Shown here: positions 16,230 through 23,721 of the stretch, one piece after another
Layout of the letters: every line of letters begins with the position of its first letter
Numbering within the stretch: the stretch's first letter is position 1
Source: a bacterium
GTDB taxonomy: Bacteria > Elusimicrobiota > Elusimicrobia > UBA1565 > UBA9628
Direction of reading: 5' to 3'
Length of the DNA: 50,935 nt
Assembly (NCBI GenBank): GCA_021799485.1
Contig: JAJZAK010000013.1
Span: 1 to 50,935, forward strand
The notes under the pieces: model-generated
Seen by the model: the letters and a program-made list of their open reading frames with translations, nothing else
Database searches by the model: none
Told to the model about the DNA's origin: nothing
Position numbers and translations under genes: made by a program

Positions 16230-16487
16230 ATGATCATGGCCATGGAACCGAAGATCGCTCAGCGAGGGCCGTACGTGAAGGACGAGAAGCCCGGGGAGTA
16301 TTATTGGTGCGCCTGCGGGCAGTCCCAGAACCAGCCCTACTGCGACGGCTCGCACAAAAGGCTCGACACGGGACTTGCTCCGATTCGTGTTGAGATCAAG
16401 GAAGCCAAGAAGGTGGCTTGGTGCGGCTGCAAGCGCTCGATCAACAAGCCTTTTTGCGATGGAACGCACGCTCGGCTGCCGAAATAA
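16230..16487 (+). CDS. CDGSH iron-sulfur protein, double motif
   Basis: This 85-residue protein carries two CDGSH zinc-finger-like motifs: CACGQSQNQPYCDGSH near residue 27 and CGCKRSINKPFCDGTH near 65. Each provides the three Cys and one His that hold a 2Fe-2S cluster. It belongs to the bacterial tandem CDGSH class, linked to redox or iron handling. The ATG at 16236 is also possible and is better spaced from the aggggg ribosome site. It stands alone between a terminator and the DUF488 gene. Confidence 0.92.
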   Translation: MIMAMEPKIAQRGPYVKDEKPGEYYWCACGQSQNQPYCDGSHKRLDTGLAPIRVEIKEAKKVAWCGCKRSINKPFCDGTHARLPK

Positions 16488-16548
16488 GAGTCTTTCTTAA
16501 ATAGTCCGGGCTGGCGAGGTATCCGGCGCGGGAGGCCAAGAGGCGCTC

Positions 16549-17013
16549 TTAGAAACCGGCTTCATGCGGACGGCCCATGATCGAGATGACGCGGGCCTCG
16601 GTGCTCTTCCCGCGGCGCTCGGGCACGTCGAGAACGAAATCCCGCCGCTTTTGGCAACGCTCAATCTCCTGCGCTAAGACCGATACGGAGCATCGATCGG
16701 CGTCCGGGCAATCGCATAGGAGGACAAGCCGACGGCGCAGGGAGAGAAGGCCGAGGGGCTTGATGATATTGAGGGAGGAGGGGGTCCGCAGCTCAACCGC
16801 GTAGAACCTCTTGAACTCCCCCCACGTGATGATCCCGTCCTCGTAGCGCTGCCGGAGCGCGATGCTGGGCGCGAGGGCCGGGATCCACGCCTCGAAGAGG
16901 CCGTGGCTGTTCTTGCCGCGAGGCGTCTTCCAAGATGGAAGAATCCGGTAGCCTTCCCCGGACCATCCGAGTTCTCGAACGTCCACGGCTTTCCCCTGCC
17001 GCGCGTTGATCAT
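16549..17013 (-). CDS. DUF488 family protein
   Basis: This 154-residue protein is recognised by GEGYRILPSW at the start, the LAPSIALRQRY and WGEFKRFYAVEL segment in the middle, and LVLLCDCPDADRCSVSVLAQEIE near the end, where family members carry the CxxxxxCHR-like block. The function of the family is unknown. The predicted promoter places the transcript start on the A of the ATG, so the mRNA is probably leaderless. A Crp/Fnr operator is centred 42.5 bases upstream. The residues before the start (FF) give no better initiation site. Confidence 0.75.
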   Translation of the reverse strand: MINARQGKAVDVRELGWSGEGYRILPSWKTPRGKNSHGLFEAWIPALAPSIALRQRYEDGIITWGEFKRFYAVELRTPSSLNIIKPLGLLSLRRRLVLLCDCPDADRCSVSVLAQEIERCQKRRDFVLDVPERRGKSTEARVISIMGRPHEAGF

Positions 17014-17019
17014 GAAGAA

Positions 17020-17025
17020 ACTGTA
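17020..17025 (-). promoter_or_regulatory. -10 box of the DUF488 gene
   Basis: TACAGT on the minus strand puts +1 at 17013, the A of the ATG, and the operator centre at -42.5. Confidence 0.5.
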
Positions 17026-17047
17026 CCCCCTTGAGGGGCTGTGCGGG

Positions 17048-17063
17048 TATGACTTGAGTCATA
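17048..17063. promoter_or_regulatory. Crp/Fnr operator of the DUF488 gene
   Basis: TATGACTTGAGTCATA is a perfect repeat around N4. It lies downstream of the Crp/Fnr gene and upstream of the DUF488 gene, so DUF488 is the target. Confidence 0.75.
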
Positions 17064-17079
17064 GGGAGAGGGAGGCGAC

Positions 17080-17158
17080 GAGAGCGGTGTCGGACTTTGA
17101 ATTTTTGAGTTATGTCCCCGGCCCAAAAGTTAAAAGGTCAAAGTCTGACACTGCTCTC
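17080..17158. repeat. imperfect palindrome inserted at the end of the Crp/Fnr gene
   Basis: Arms gagagcggtgtcggactttga and tcaaagtctgacactgctctc pair with two G-T wobbles around a loop of about 30 bases. The arm motif agtgtcagacttt is typical of dispersed REP-like repeats. The right arm provides the last codons (SSVRL) and the TGA stop of the Crp/Fnr gene. Confidence 0.65.
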
Positions 17159-17827
17159 GGCGGCTTCTTGCAGTTTCTTGAAGTTCTTGATGTGGATCTT
17201 GCCGTGCGAAGATTCGAGAAGGCCGTTCTTCTCGAACTTGGAGATCACGCGAAAAACGGTCTCGACGGCGGCGCCGACGAGCTCGGCCAGTTCTTTCTTC
17301 GTGAAGGGCACGACCGTCCCGTGCACCTGGTGCAGCCGGCACAGGATGGCCGCCAGCCGGACCGGAACCGCCTCCTGGCCGAGGCAGCGTAGTCCCTGCA
17401 TGTCCCGGAGGCGCTCGGAGCAAAGCGAACACAGGCCGCTTAGAAAACCAGGGTGCTTGGCGTAGCAGTCGAGAAAAAGACGCTCGGGGAGCCAGATCGC
17501 CGTCGTGGGCGCGGCCGCGACGGCGGTGCAGGGGTAGCTTCTGTCTCCCGAGCCCAGGCGGCAGAGCGTCCCGAAGAGCTCTCCGGTCGCCAGGCTTTCA
17601 AGGGCGAGGGACTCTCCTTGGGACGTGAACTTGAAGATTTGAATGCGCCCGCTGCGCAGCACCCAGACGCCGTCCGCGCGTTCGCTTTCGCTGTAAATCG
17701 TATCCCCCTTCCGGTACGATTTGACGCGGGCGGAGGATGCCAGCCTTGCGACGTCGTCGTCGGGAAGCGCCGTGAACGGCTTCAGTTTCGAGAGGAATGC
17801 CTTGACGTCGATCGCCGGATCGGGCAT
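17138..17827 (-). CDS. Crp/Fnr family transcription regulator
   Basis: This 229-residue regulator has a cyclic-nucleotide-type beta-roll (RKGDTIYSESERADGVWVLRSGRIQIF near residue 40), a dimer helix, and a C-terminal winged HTH with the recognition helix VGAAVETVFRVISKFEKNGLL. The recognition residues V-E-T-V-F-R match FNR (V-E-T-I-S-R) except that the Ser is Phe, which fits a half-site different from TTGAT. It lacks the N-terminal Cys cluster of FNR but has CSLC and further Cys in the dimer-helix region. It is third in the rSAM-KASIII-Crp operon, headed by a TATGAC-N4-GTCATA operator, so it is probably autoregulated. Its C-terminus comes from a REP-like repeat. The signal is unknown. Confidence 0.9.
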   Translation of the reverse strand: MPDPAIDVKAFLSKLKPFTALPDDDVARLASSARVKSYRKGDTIYSESERADGVWVLRSGRIQIFKFTSQGESLALESLATGELFGTLCRLGSGDRSYPCTAVAAAPTTAIWLPERLFLDCYAKHPGFLSGLCSLCSERLRDMQGLRCLGQEAVPVRLAAILCRLHQVHGTVVPFTKKELAELVGAAVETVFRVISKFEKNGLLESSHGKIHIKNFKKLQEAAESSVRL

Positions 17828-17860
17828 GACGAAAGCATTGTGCCTCTTACGTCGGCGCGG

Positions 17861-18862
17861 CTACAAGACCTTCATATAACCGCCGCCCCACGCGAGGCCC
17901 GCCCCGACCACTCCGTAGACGATCTCGTCCCCGGAATGGAGGAGGTCGAGGCCTTGGGCGAGGGCCGAGGGGCATCCGGCGGCGGCGGTGTTCCCCTGCT
18001 CGCGGACGTTCCTCAGGTGCCGGGCGGCGGGCAGGCCCAGATGGCCCAGAATCGACTCCTGCATGACGTGGTTGGCCTGATGGGCGACGGTCCAGCAATC
18101 CTCGGCGAAGAGCCCTTTTCTTTCGGCGACGGCCTCGAAGATCTCGCAGGTCTTGCGGATGGAGAATTCCCGCACCGCGGCGCCGTTCTGGCTGAAATGC
18201 CCCGTCGACTCCATCGTAATCTCATCGGCGCCGGAGGCCTTCGTCTCGAAGATCAGCGGTTCGACCAGGAGCCGCCCCGCGTGGCGGGCGGAGACGACCT
18301 GGGCGGCCGCCCCGTCTCCGAAAATGTAGCCGTCGATGGAGGACGGCGAATAATCGGTGCGCGTCGTGTAGACGCTGATCTGGACGCAAAGCACGAACTC
18401 CGGAAGCCCCTCGGGCCTCGCGTCGTCGAGAACCTTCATGTGGAGGGCGAAACTGGGACAGGCGGAGTTGATGTCGCAATGCGGGCCGTCGTCGGCGCCG
18501 AGTTCCTTGGCGATAAGGCTCGCCGTGTTGGGAACGAGGTCGAAGGGGATGTCGTTGTTCGCGATCACCCAGCCGACATCGGAAGCTTTGATGCCGGCGT
18601 TCCGGATGGCCTCCCGGGCCGCCGCGGCTCCGAGGACCGCCGGGGTCCAGCCGCGGGATTTCGCGTGGAAAACCGCCTGCTCGATGTCGCGGTTCTTGGT
18701 CTTGAGGATGTAGTCCCTGCTCAGGATCGATCGGCGCCTCTCGATGCCGAGGCGCGACGCGACCCAGGCGGGGCCGCGCTCCAGGCCCACTTCCTTATGC
18801 AAAAAGTCGTTGGTGATTTCGGTGTCGGGAAGGGACCAACCCATTCCCAGGATGTGCAGCAA
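17861..18862 (-). CDS. beta-ketoacyl-ACP synthase III-like enzyme
   Basis: This 333-residue thiolase-fold enzyme is of the FabH/KASIII type, which condenses an acyl-CoA with a malonyl thioester. The catalytic triad is visible: Cys135 in INSACPSFALH, His in TVAHQANH near residue 258, and Asn in EQGNTAAAG. GYIFGDGAAAQVV is the usual block before the His. The start is TTG, preceded by aaaggagg at good spacing. It follows the rSAM gene by 25 bases and precedes the Crp/Fnr gene by 33, as one operon. It is more likely to initiate a special acyl chain than general fatty-acid synthesis, because no other fab gene or ACP is nearby. The substrate is unknown. Confidence 0.88.
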   Translation of the reverse strand: MLHILGMGWSLPDTEITNDFLHKEVGLERGPAWVASRLGIERRRSILSRDYILKTKNRDIEQAVFHAKSRGWTPAVLGAAAAREAIRNAGIKASDVGWVIANNDIPFDLVPNTASLIAKELGADDGPHCDINSACPSFALHMKVLDDARPEGLPEFVLCVQISVYTTRTDYSPSSIDGYIFGDGAAAQVVSARHAGRLLVEPLIFETKASGADEITMESTGHFSQNGAAVREFSIRKTCEIFEAVAERKGLFAEDCWTVAHQANHVMQESILGHLGLPAARHLRNVREQGNTAAAGCPSALAQGLDLLHSGDEIVYGVVGAGLAWGGGYMKVL

Positions 18863-18887
18863 GTCTTCCTCCTTTCGGAAAAAGAAA

Positions 18888-20633
18888 TTATAGCCCAGAA
18901 CGGAAGGGTTTGAAGAGCTCCGCCAGCAACATAATGACCGAATGAGCTGGAGCGAGCTGAAGCGGCCGGACGGCCTCGCGGACGGGCTGAGGCGTTCGGT
19001 AGGCGGTGCGGACGAGGCGTGGATGCTGGAAAAGATGAAGTTTAAGCGCCGTCCACGTCCAAGCCGCGGCCAAGACGGCGCCGAGGGAAAAAAGCCTTTC
19101 CTTCAACGTCGGCGCGCCCAGCAGCGCGTAAGCTCGCTTCTCGAGCGCGCGGATGCGCCGTCGCGACTCGGCGGAAGGGCCGAAGAGCCGGCCTGGCAGA
19201 AAGATGGGGTAGGCGTTGCGGGCTTCCCGGGCAAAGCGCTGAGCCTTTAATCGCAAGAAACCGTTTTCGGAGCTTCGGAGACGCTCGTAGCCGTTAAGCC
19301 ACGTTTCAATGGTGCGAAAGACGCTGGGGCCGAGCCTCCGGTAGTCCTCCTCGAAGCACCATCTCTGGATGCCCTGGATTTCCTCCACGGAGAGCTTGGG
19401 GTGCTTGATCATGGTGGCGAACCCGTCGGAGCGTCGGTAGTAGAGTTCGGGGTCCTTGGCAAGATCGTCCTGGAGGAGCCTCTGGCTCATGATACGCTCG
19501 TAAAAGGGCGTGCCCGGCGTCGGGCCATAGATCAGGATTTGAGTGAGGCCGGGCTCCAGATCGAGAAGGCCGTTTAACTCCTTCGCCACGACCTCGCGGT
19601 CTTGGTAATCGAAGCCCACGATCATGGACGCGAGAACGTTGATCCCGTGTCTCTTGAACTCCGGGAAAAGCTCCGAGGGGGGGCGTCCCTGCTGCTTGGG
19701 AAAGTTGGATCGGGTCCCTTCATAGCCGATCCAAAAGCCGTCGATGCCCATCTCGAGGATTTCCTGCGTCGTATAGCGGGAAATGGCCCTGATGCTGGAG
19801 AAGACGAAGATGGAGAGCGCTTTCCCGCCCTTTAAGACGCAGTCGCGAAACTCCATGGCCCGCCGCCGATTCAACAGAAAATCCTCGTCGAGGATGACGA
19901 AGGACATGTGGGGGTCGATCTTGAGGTAGCGCTCGATGACGGCGTAGATGTCCTTGCCGTCGGGGAGAAGCTTGATATGGCGCCGTTTGAAGAAATGCGA
20001 GGTGCAGCAGAAGTCGCAGCCGTTGGCGCAGCCCAAGCCCGCGAAGATCATTCCGGTGCGGGAGACGGGAACGGACAGGATTTTAAGGCGGCTGATGATC
20101 AGGGGATGGTCATAGGGGATGGGCTTTTCAGGCTCGCCCAGGAGCCGGCGGAAGAAAGCGACGCCCTCATCGCGGCAGATGTGATCCGCGTAGGGCTTGA
20201 GCGTCTCGTCGTTGAGCACGGTGCCGTAGCCGCCGAGGACGATCTTGGAGCGCGGAGAATAGCGACGGATAAGAGCCACGGTCTCTTTCATCTTGTGGAA
20301 GACCGCGAGGAGGAAGGAAACGCCGACGTAGTCGTATCCTTTCTTAAGCTCGCGGATCAGCTCGCGTCGGGAGGGATATTGCAGGACGACGGCGGGGGCG
20401 TCGAGGTTGTTGGCGATGTATTCGAGCGAGAAATGGAGGTGAAGCGCTCGAGGGCTGAAAATCCCCTGAGCCCGGGTGACTTGGTTGAAGAGAAGCTCAT
20501 AACCCACGCTCGGGGCGTCTCCATGGCGGGGTCCTAAAGGGCGGCAGACGCTGGTGAGAAGCACTTTGGGCTTGCGGTTTGCGGGAGAAGGCGGGGCGGG
20601 GACGTCGATGGGGAGATCGTGAAGGGCTTCCAT
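18888..20633 (-). CDS. B12-binding-type radical SAM enzyme
   Basis: This 581-residue protein opens with a cobalamin-binding-like Rossmann domain (DYVGVSFLLAVFHKMKETV, then KIVLGGYGTVLNDE near residue 140). The rSAM barrel follows, with the 4Fe-4S motif C-x3-C-x2-C in LGCANGCDFCCTSHFF, then GFWIGYEGTR and MIVGFDYQDREVV. The last 120 residues are basic and contain a possible amphipathic membrane-contact stretch. The family includes hopanoid and bacteriochlorophyll enzymes. The start at 20633 coincides with the predicted transcript start, so the mRNA is probably leaderless. Longer frames run into the operator. It heads an operon with the KASIII and Crp/Fnr genes, so its substrate may be a lipid or polyketide. 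Confidence 0.85.
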   Translation of the reverse strand: MEALHDLPIDVPAPPSPANRKPKVLLTSVCRPLGPRHGDAPSVGYELLFNQVTRAQGIFSPRALHLHFSLEYIANNLDAPAVVLQYPSRRELIRELKKGYDYVGVSFLLAVFHKMKETVALIRRYSPRSKIVLGGYGTVLNDETLKPYADHICRDEGVAFFRRLLGEPEKPIPYDHPLIISRLKILSVPVSRTGMIFAGLGCANGCDFCCTSHFFKRRHIKLLPDGKDIYAVIERYLKIDPHMSFVILDEDFLLNRRRAMEFRDCVLKGGKALSIFVFSSIRAISRYTTQEILEMGIDGFWIGYEGTRSNFPKQQGRPPSELFPEFKRHGINVLASMIVGFDYQDREVVAKELNGLLDLEPGLTQILIYGPTPGTPFYERIMSQRLLQDDLAKDPELYYRRSDGFATMIKHPKLSVEEIQGIQRWCFEEDYRRLGPSVFRTIETWLNGYERLRSSENGFLRLKAQRFAREARNAYPIFLPGRLFGPSAESRRRIRALEKRAYALLGAPTLKERLFSLGAVLAAAWTWTALKLHLFQHPRLVRTAYRTPQPVREAVRPLQLAPAHSVIMLLAELFKPFRSGL

Positions 20634-20639
20634 CATAGA

Positions 20640-20645
20640 ATCATA
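20640..20645 (-). promoter_or_regulatory. -10 box of the rSAM-KASIII-Crp operon
   Basis: TATGAT on the minus strand gives +1 at 20633, the A of the rSAM ATG. The operator is centred at -41.5. Confidence 0.65.
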
Positions 20646-20666
20646 ACGTTTAGGATTCCGTGTCTT

Positions 20667-20682
20667 TATGACATGAGTCATA
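20667..20682. promoter_or_regulatory. Crp/Fnr operator of the rSAM-KASIII-Crp operon
   Basis: TATGACATGAGTCATA is a perfect repeat. It overlaps the last codons and stop of the LysR gene, which is read in the same direction. Confidence 0.8.
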
Positions 20683-21607
20683 TTTGGCCCCGTTTAGTTG
20701 TTTTAATCGTCCGAGGCTGCGGCAGAAGCCAGCGGACGAACTCTTTGCCGGCGCGTGATAGAGGCTGATCCTTGCGGATGAGGATGCCGGTCGGCCTGTG
20801 GTAAGCCGGAGTCGCGAAAGGCACGCAGGCAAGGCTTCCTGCCTGGACCTCCGCGACGACGGTGGGCTCCGGGAGTATGGTGATCCCGAGGCCGACTTCA
20901 ACCCCTCTCTTGAGTGTTTCCACATTGTCGAATTCCGCGGCCACTCGTGGAAAGGTTCCCAGACGGCGGAAAACAAGGTCCTCGATAGCCTTTTGGGTCG
21001 GCAGGCCGCGCTCGAAAGCCACGAAGGGCCGGCTCAGGAGATCCTTAAGAGAAGCGGTCTTTCGGGAGGCAAGGGGGTCTCCCGGGGCGCATGCGATCGC
21101 CAGGCGCTCCCGTTGAAAAGGCAGGACCCTCAGCTGGGGATGGGAACGGGGGTAGGCCACAAGGCCCACGTCGCCATGGCCGTGGATCAGGTCTTCGTAG
21201 ACCTGTTCGGCCGTGATGTAGCTGGTGCGCAGTCTCACCTGGGGGAAGCGGGTCAGGAAACTCTTGATGTAAGGCGGCAGGGCATGAAGGCCGATCGAGT
21301 AAATGGCTTCGACCCGCAAGGGCCCCCCGATAGCTCCCGGATGTCGGATGGCGCTCTCCGCCTCGCCGTAGGCTTGCAGGATTTTCCAGGAGGCGCGGAG
21401 GAACTCGCGCCCCGCCTCCGTCAGGGCAAAGCGGTCTTTCCCGCGTTCGATGAGTTTCGCGCCGAGGCGTCTTTCAAGGAAGCCGAGCTGCTGGCTGACG
21501 GCCGACTGGGTCAAGTGATTCCGCGCGGCGGCTTTGGAGAAGCTCCCCGTGTCGACAAGATCCTGGAAAACCGCGAAAAGGTCGAGATGGAGCCGGGCGC
21601 CTTTCAT
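20678..21607 (-). CDS. LysR family transcription regulator
   Basis: This 309-residue regulator has an N-terminal winged HTH (GSFSKAAARNHLTQSAVSQQLGFLERRLGAKLIER, residues about 21-55) and a periplasmic-binding-like effector domain (LRVEAIYSIGLHALPPYI, later LGITILPEPTVVAE). LysR proteins usually control a divergent gene, and here that is the CBS-domain gene across an AT-rich 43-base gap. The 3' end carries the operator of the next operon. The effector is unknown. Confidence 0.93.
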   Translation of the reverse strand: MKGARLHLDLFAVFQDLVDTGSFSKAAARNHLTQSAVSQQLGFLERRLGAKLIERGKDRFALTEAGREFLRASWKILQAYGEAESAIRHPGAIGGPLRVEAIYSIGLHALPPYIKSFLTRFPQVRLRTSYITAEQVYEDLIHGHGDVGLVAYPRSHPQLRVLPFQRERLAIACAPGDPLASRKTASLKDLLSRPFVAFERGLPTQKAIEDLVFRRLGTFPRVAAEFDNVETLKRGVEVGLGITILPEPTVVAEVQAGSLACVPFATPAYHRPTGILIRKDQPLSRAGKEFVRWLLPQPRTIKTTKRGQI

Positions 21608-21650
21608 TAGAATAGCTAATAGTTGTATTTAACATAATTAATTTGAACTT

Positions 21651-22283
21651 ATGATAGCGTCGGCGCTACGATGCGTGGCAATGGCAACCACGGCGCCGCG
21701 CAACGGTTCAAGGGCATGGCGCGGGGATTGCCCCTGGACCCGCAAGCTTCCGGTCGCCGAGGACATCGCTTCTTCGCCGCTTATTTTTAAGAAGCAGGAT
21801 CCCGTGTCGAATGCGGCGGGGCTCATGTTGGAGCATAACGCCGGAGGGGGCGTCGTGGTGGACGGTGACGGCCAGCCGGTGGGCGTGCTGACAAGGTCGG
21901 ATCTCGCGCGCTTCGAGGCGGAGCGCTTGGAGGCCGGGTCGCCCGGGGACGGCGGAGAGGATTTTGAACGCGTCGGCGATTGGATGACCCCTTACGTGGT
22001 GTCCGTGCGCCGTGGAACGCCTCTCTGGGAGGTCCTCCGCCAGATGCTCGTCAAACGCATCCACCGCGTCTTCGTCGTCGACGGCCCGCGGGGAAAGAAG
22101 CTCCGCGGCGTCGTGACGATATTTGATCTCATGTCGGGACTCGCCGCCGTCTGCCCAGCGGTGCAGTGGGAAGGATTTCGCATGGGACGGTGCGACGGCC
22201 ATCACCCATGCCCCCAGCGCCGTCCCATGCGATGCGGCCGCGTCGATAGAGAAAAAGAAAAGGGGGTGTCTCATGAGAGTTGA
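21651..22283 (+). CDS. CBS-domain pair protein
   Basis: This protein of up to 210 residues carries two CBS domains, which bind adenine nucleotides. The first contains PLIFKKQDPVSNAAGLMLE and GQPVGVLTRSDLARFE, the second WMTPYVVSVRRGTPLWEVL and LRGVVTIFDLMSGLA. The remaining 40 residues look non-domain and are crossed by a 13-base inverted repeat. The start is uncertain: GTG 21675 or ATG 21681 may be the true one, since a TATGAT box lies at 21650-21655. It is divergent from the LysR gene and overlaps the next cytochrome gene by 11 bases. The gene order suggests energy-state sensing tied to the respiratory operon. Confidence 0.75.
   Translation: MIASALRCVAMATTAPRNGSRAWRGDCPWTRKLPVAEDIASSPLIFKKQDPVSNAAGLMLEHNAGGGVVVDGDGQPVGVLTRSDLARFEAERLEAGSPGDGGEDFERVGDWMTPYVVSVRRGTPLWEVLRQMLVKRIHRVFVVDGPRGKKLRGVVTIFDLMSGLAAVCPAVQWEGFRMGRCDGHHPCPQRRPMRCGRVDREKEKGVSHES
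22178..22232. repeat. 13-base inverted repeat before the respiratory operon
   Basis: Arms tcgcatgggacgg and ccgtcccatgcga are exact complements around a 29-base loop, 41 bases before the cytochrome ATG. It could be an attenuator or mRNA processing hairpin. No T run follows. Confidence 0.55.
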
Positions 22284-22710
22284 AAAAAGTCTTGTGGCCA
22301 TGATGCTGCTTGCGGGGCCGTTGGGCGCCGGGAGCCTTTGGGCCGGCGATGCGAAGGCCCCTCCATGGGCGGCCTGGGACAAGGGGCCTTCCACCATCGA
22401 TGTTTCGTCCTATCCTCCCGAGCAACAGGACAACTATAAGCTCTTCTCGGCGCGCTGCGCCCGATGCCACACGCTCGCCCGGCCGATCAACGCGCCGTTT
22501 ACGCCCTCGGAAATGGCCGCCTACGTCAAAAAGATGCAGCGAAAACCCGGCTCCGGCATCAACGGCAAGGCGGCGCAAAAGATCATCGACTTCCTGAGCT
22601 TCAACTATGCCGCCAGAAAGAAAAAGATCGCGAAAAAGGACGGCGAGGCCAAGAAGGGCCGGACGGCCCAGGCGGCGGGACCGGCCGGCTCCGGGGAAAA
22701 GGCGGACTAG
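22273..22710 (+). CDS. monohaem cytochrome c, first gene of the respiratory operon
   Basis: This 145-residue periplasmic cytochrome has a signal peptide ending near LWA, the block TIDVSSYPPEQQDNYKLFSARCARCHTLARPIN with haem motif CARCH, and a distal helix around MAAYVKKMQRKPGSG that could supply a Met ligand. The tail is Lys-rich and Ala/Gly-rich. It is a shorter paralogue of the cytochrome at 15584. An aaaaggggg site lies before the ATG. It would carry electrons to or from the membrane complex encoded downstream. Confidence 0.8.
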   Translation: MRVEKSLVAMMLLAGPLGAGSLWAGDAKAPPWAAWDKGPSTIDVSSYPPEQQDNYKLFSARCARCHTLARPINAPFTPSEMAAYVKKMQRKPGSGINGKAAQKIIDFLSFNYAARKKKIAKKDGEAKKGRTAQAAGPAGSGEKAD

Positions 22711-22717
22711 AAGAGCC

Positions 22718-23215
22718 ATGCCCATGGATAGAGGGGCGCGAAGGCTCGTCGCCTTGGTCGGCTCGGTCGGCGCGGTCCTCTTGGGCTTCTACTGCTTTCT
22801 GGGCTATCGTTCCTACCTCTGGAGCCCTTTGTGGGTCATCCATCCAACCACGGCGGACTTGCCGGATCCCCCTATCGCCTCCTTGACGCCTTCTCAGGAA
22901 AGGGGACGCAGGGCTTATCTGGAGATGCGCTGCGTCCTTTGCCACGGACCCCAAGGACGGGGGGGCGTTTCCAACGCCAACGCGGATCCCGGCGGGATGA
23001 TCCCCGCCTTGCGCGGCGTCGCGTCTGCTTACACCCCGGATGACCTCAAGTATAGGATACGAAACGGTTCCCACCCGGTGCCCCTCGACGACAAGAAGCC
23101 GGATCCTCCCATCGCGATGCCCGGCTGGGAGCGGCTGCTTTCCGATCAAAAGCTCGACGATATCATCAGCTATCTCGGGACTCTGCCGAAGGAGCATGTC
23201 GTCCAACGCCCATGA
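22718..23215 (+). CDS. membrane-anchored class I cytochrome c
   Basis: This 165-residue protein has one N-terminal membrane helix (LVALVGSVGAVLLGFYCFLGY) and a periplasmic cytochrome c domain. The haem motif is CVLCHGPQGRGG, followed by PALRGVASAYTPDDLKYRIRNG and the distal ligand region AMPGWERLLSDQKLDDIISYL, as in mono-haem class I cytochromes. It starts 8 bases after the previous gene and overlaps the next by 4 (ATGA). The position matches the monohaem subunit (ActE-like) of alternative complex III operons. Confidence 0.82.
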   Translation: MPMDRGARRLVALVGSVGAVLLGFYCFLGYRSYLWSPLWVIHPTTADLPDPPIASLTPSQERGRRAYLEMRCVLCHGPQGRGGVSNANADPGGMIPALRGVASAYTPDDLKYRIRNGSHPVPLDDKKPDPPIAMPGWERLLSDQKLDDIISYLGTLPKEHVVQRP

Positions 23216-23715
23216 ACACGAGAAAGGCCGTGGCCTTGGCGGTCGCCGCGCTCATCATCCTCGGAGGAGGAGCGGCGCTGAAAGCGGCTTTCTCGCTCAG
23301 GGATCAGCCATTGCCTTTCAGCCACAAGAAACACGTCGGCATGGGGATCGCCTGCGAGTCGTGCCATATCGGCGTCACGAGCCAGGATCGGGCGACGATT
23401 CCGGAGACGCAGGTATGCGCCCTCTGCCACGGGCGAGGCAAGGATGGCCCTAAGACGCCGCCGAAGTTGGCGGCGTACATAAAGGAAAATAAGCCGATCC
23501 CTTGGAAGACGGTTTATCGTCTTCCGGGGCATGTCCATTTTTCCCACATGCGGCATGTCGCCGTCGGAGGACTTGGCTGCCGCTCCTGTCACGGGGATAT
23601 GGCCCGGATGGAAGAGCCGCTCTCGGACCAGCCCGTTCCGCTGAAGATGACGAGATGCTTATCCTGCCATTGGAAAGAGAAGGTGTCGACGGATTGCCTG
23701 TCGTGCCATCGGTGA
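23212..23715 (+). CDS. pentahaem cytochrome c, ActA/QrcA-like
   Basis: This 167-residue protein has an N-terminal anchor helix and five CxxCH motifs (CESCH, CALCH, CRSCH, CLSCH, CLSCH). The distal His partners lie in PLPFSHKKHVGMGI and VHFSHMRHVAVGGLGC. The order and the NKPIPWKTVYRLP linker resemble the pentahaem ActA subunit of alternative complex III and the multihaem QrcA. It would pass electrons between periplasmic carriers and the FeS/Mo-type subunits encoded next, and it starts on an ATGA overlap. Confidence 0.85.
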   Translation: MNTRKAVALAVAALIILGGGAALKAAFSLRDQPLPFSHKKHVGMGIACESCHIGVTSQDRATIPETQVCALCHGRGKDGPKTPPKLAAYIKENKPIPWKTVYRLPGHVHFSHMRHVAVGGLGCRSCHGDMARMEEPLSDQPVPLKMTRCLSCHWKEKVSTDCLSCHR

Positions 23716-23721
23716 ACGACC

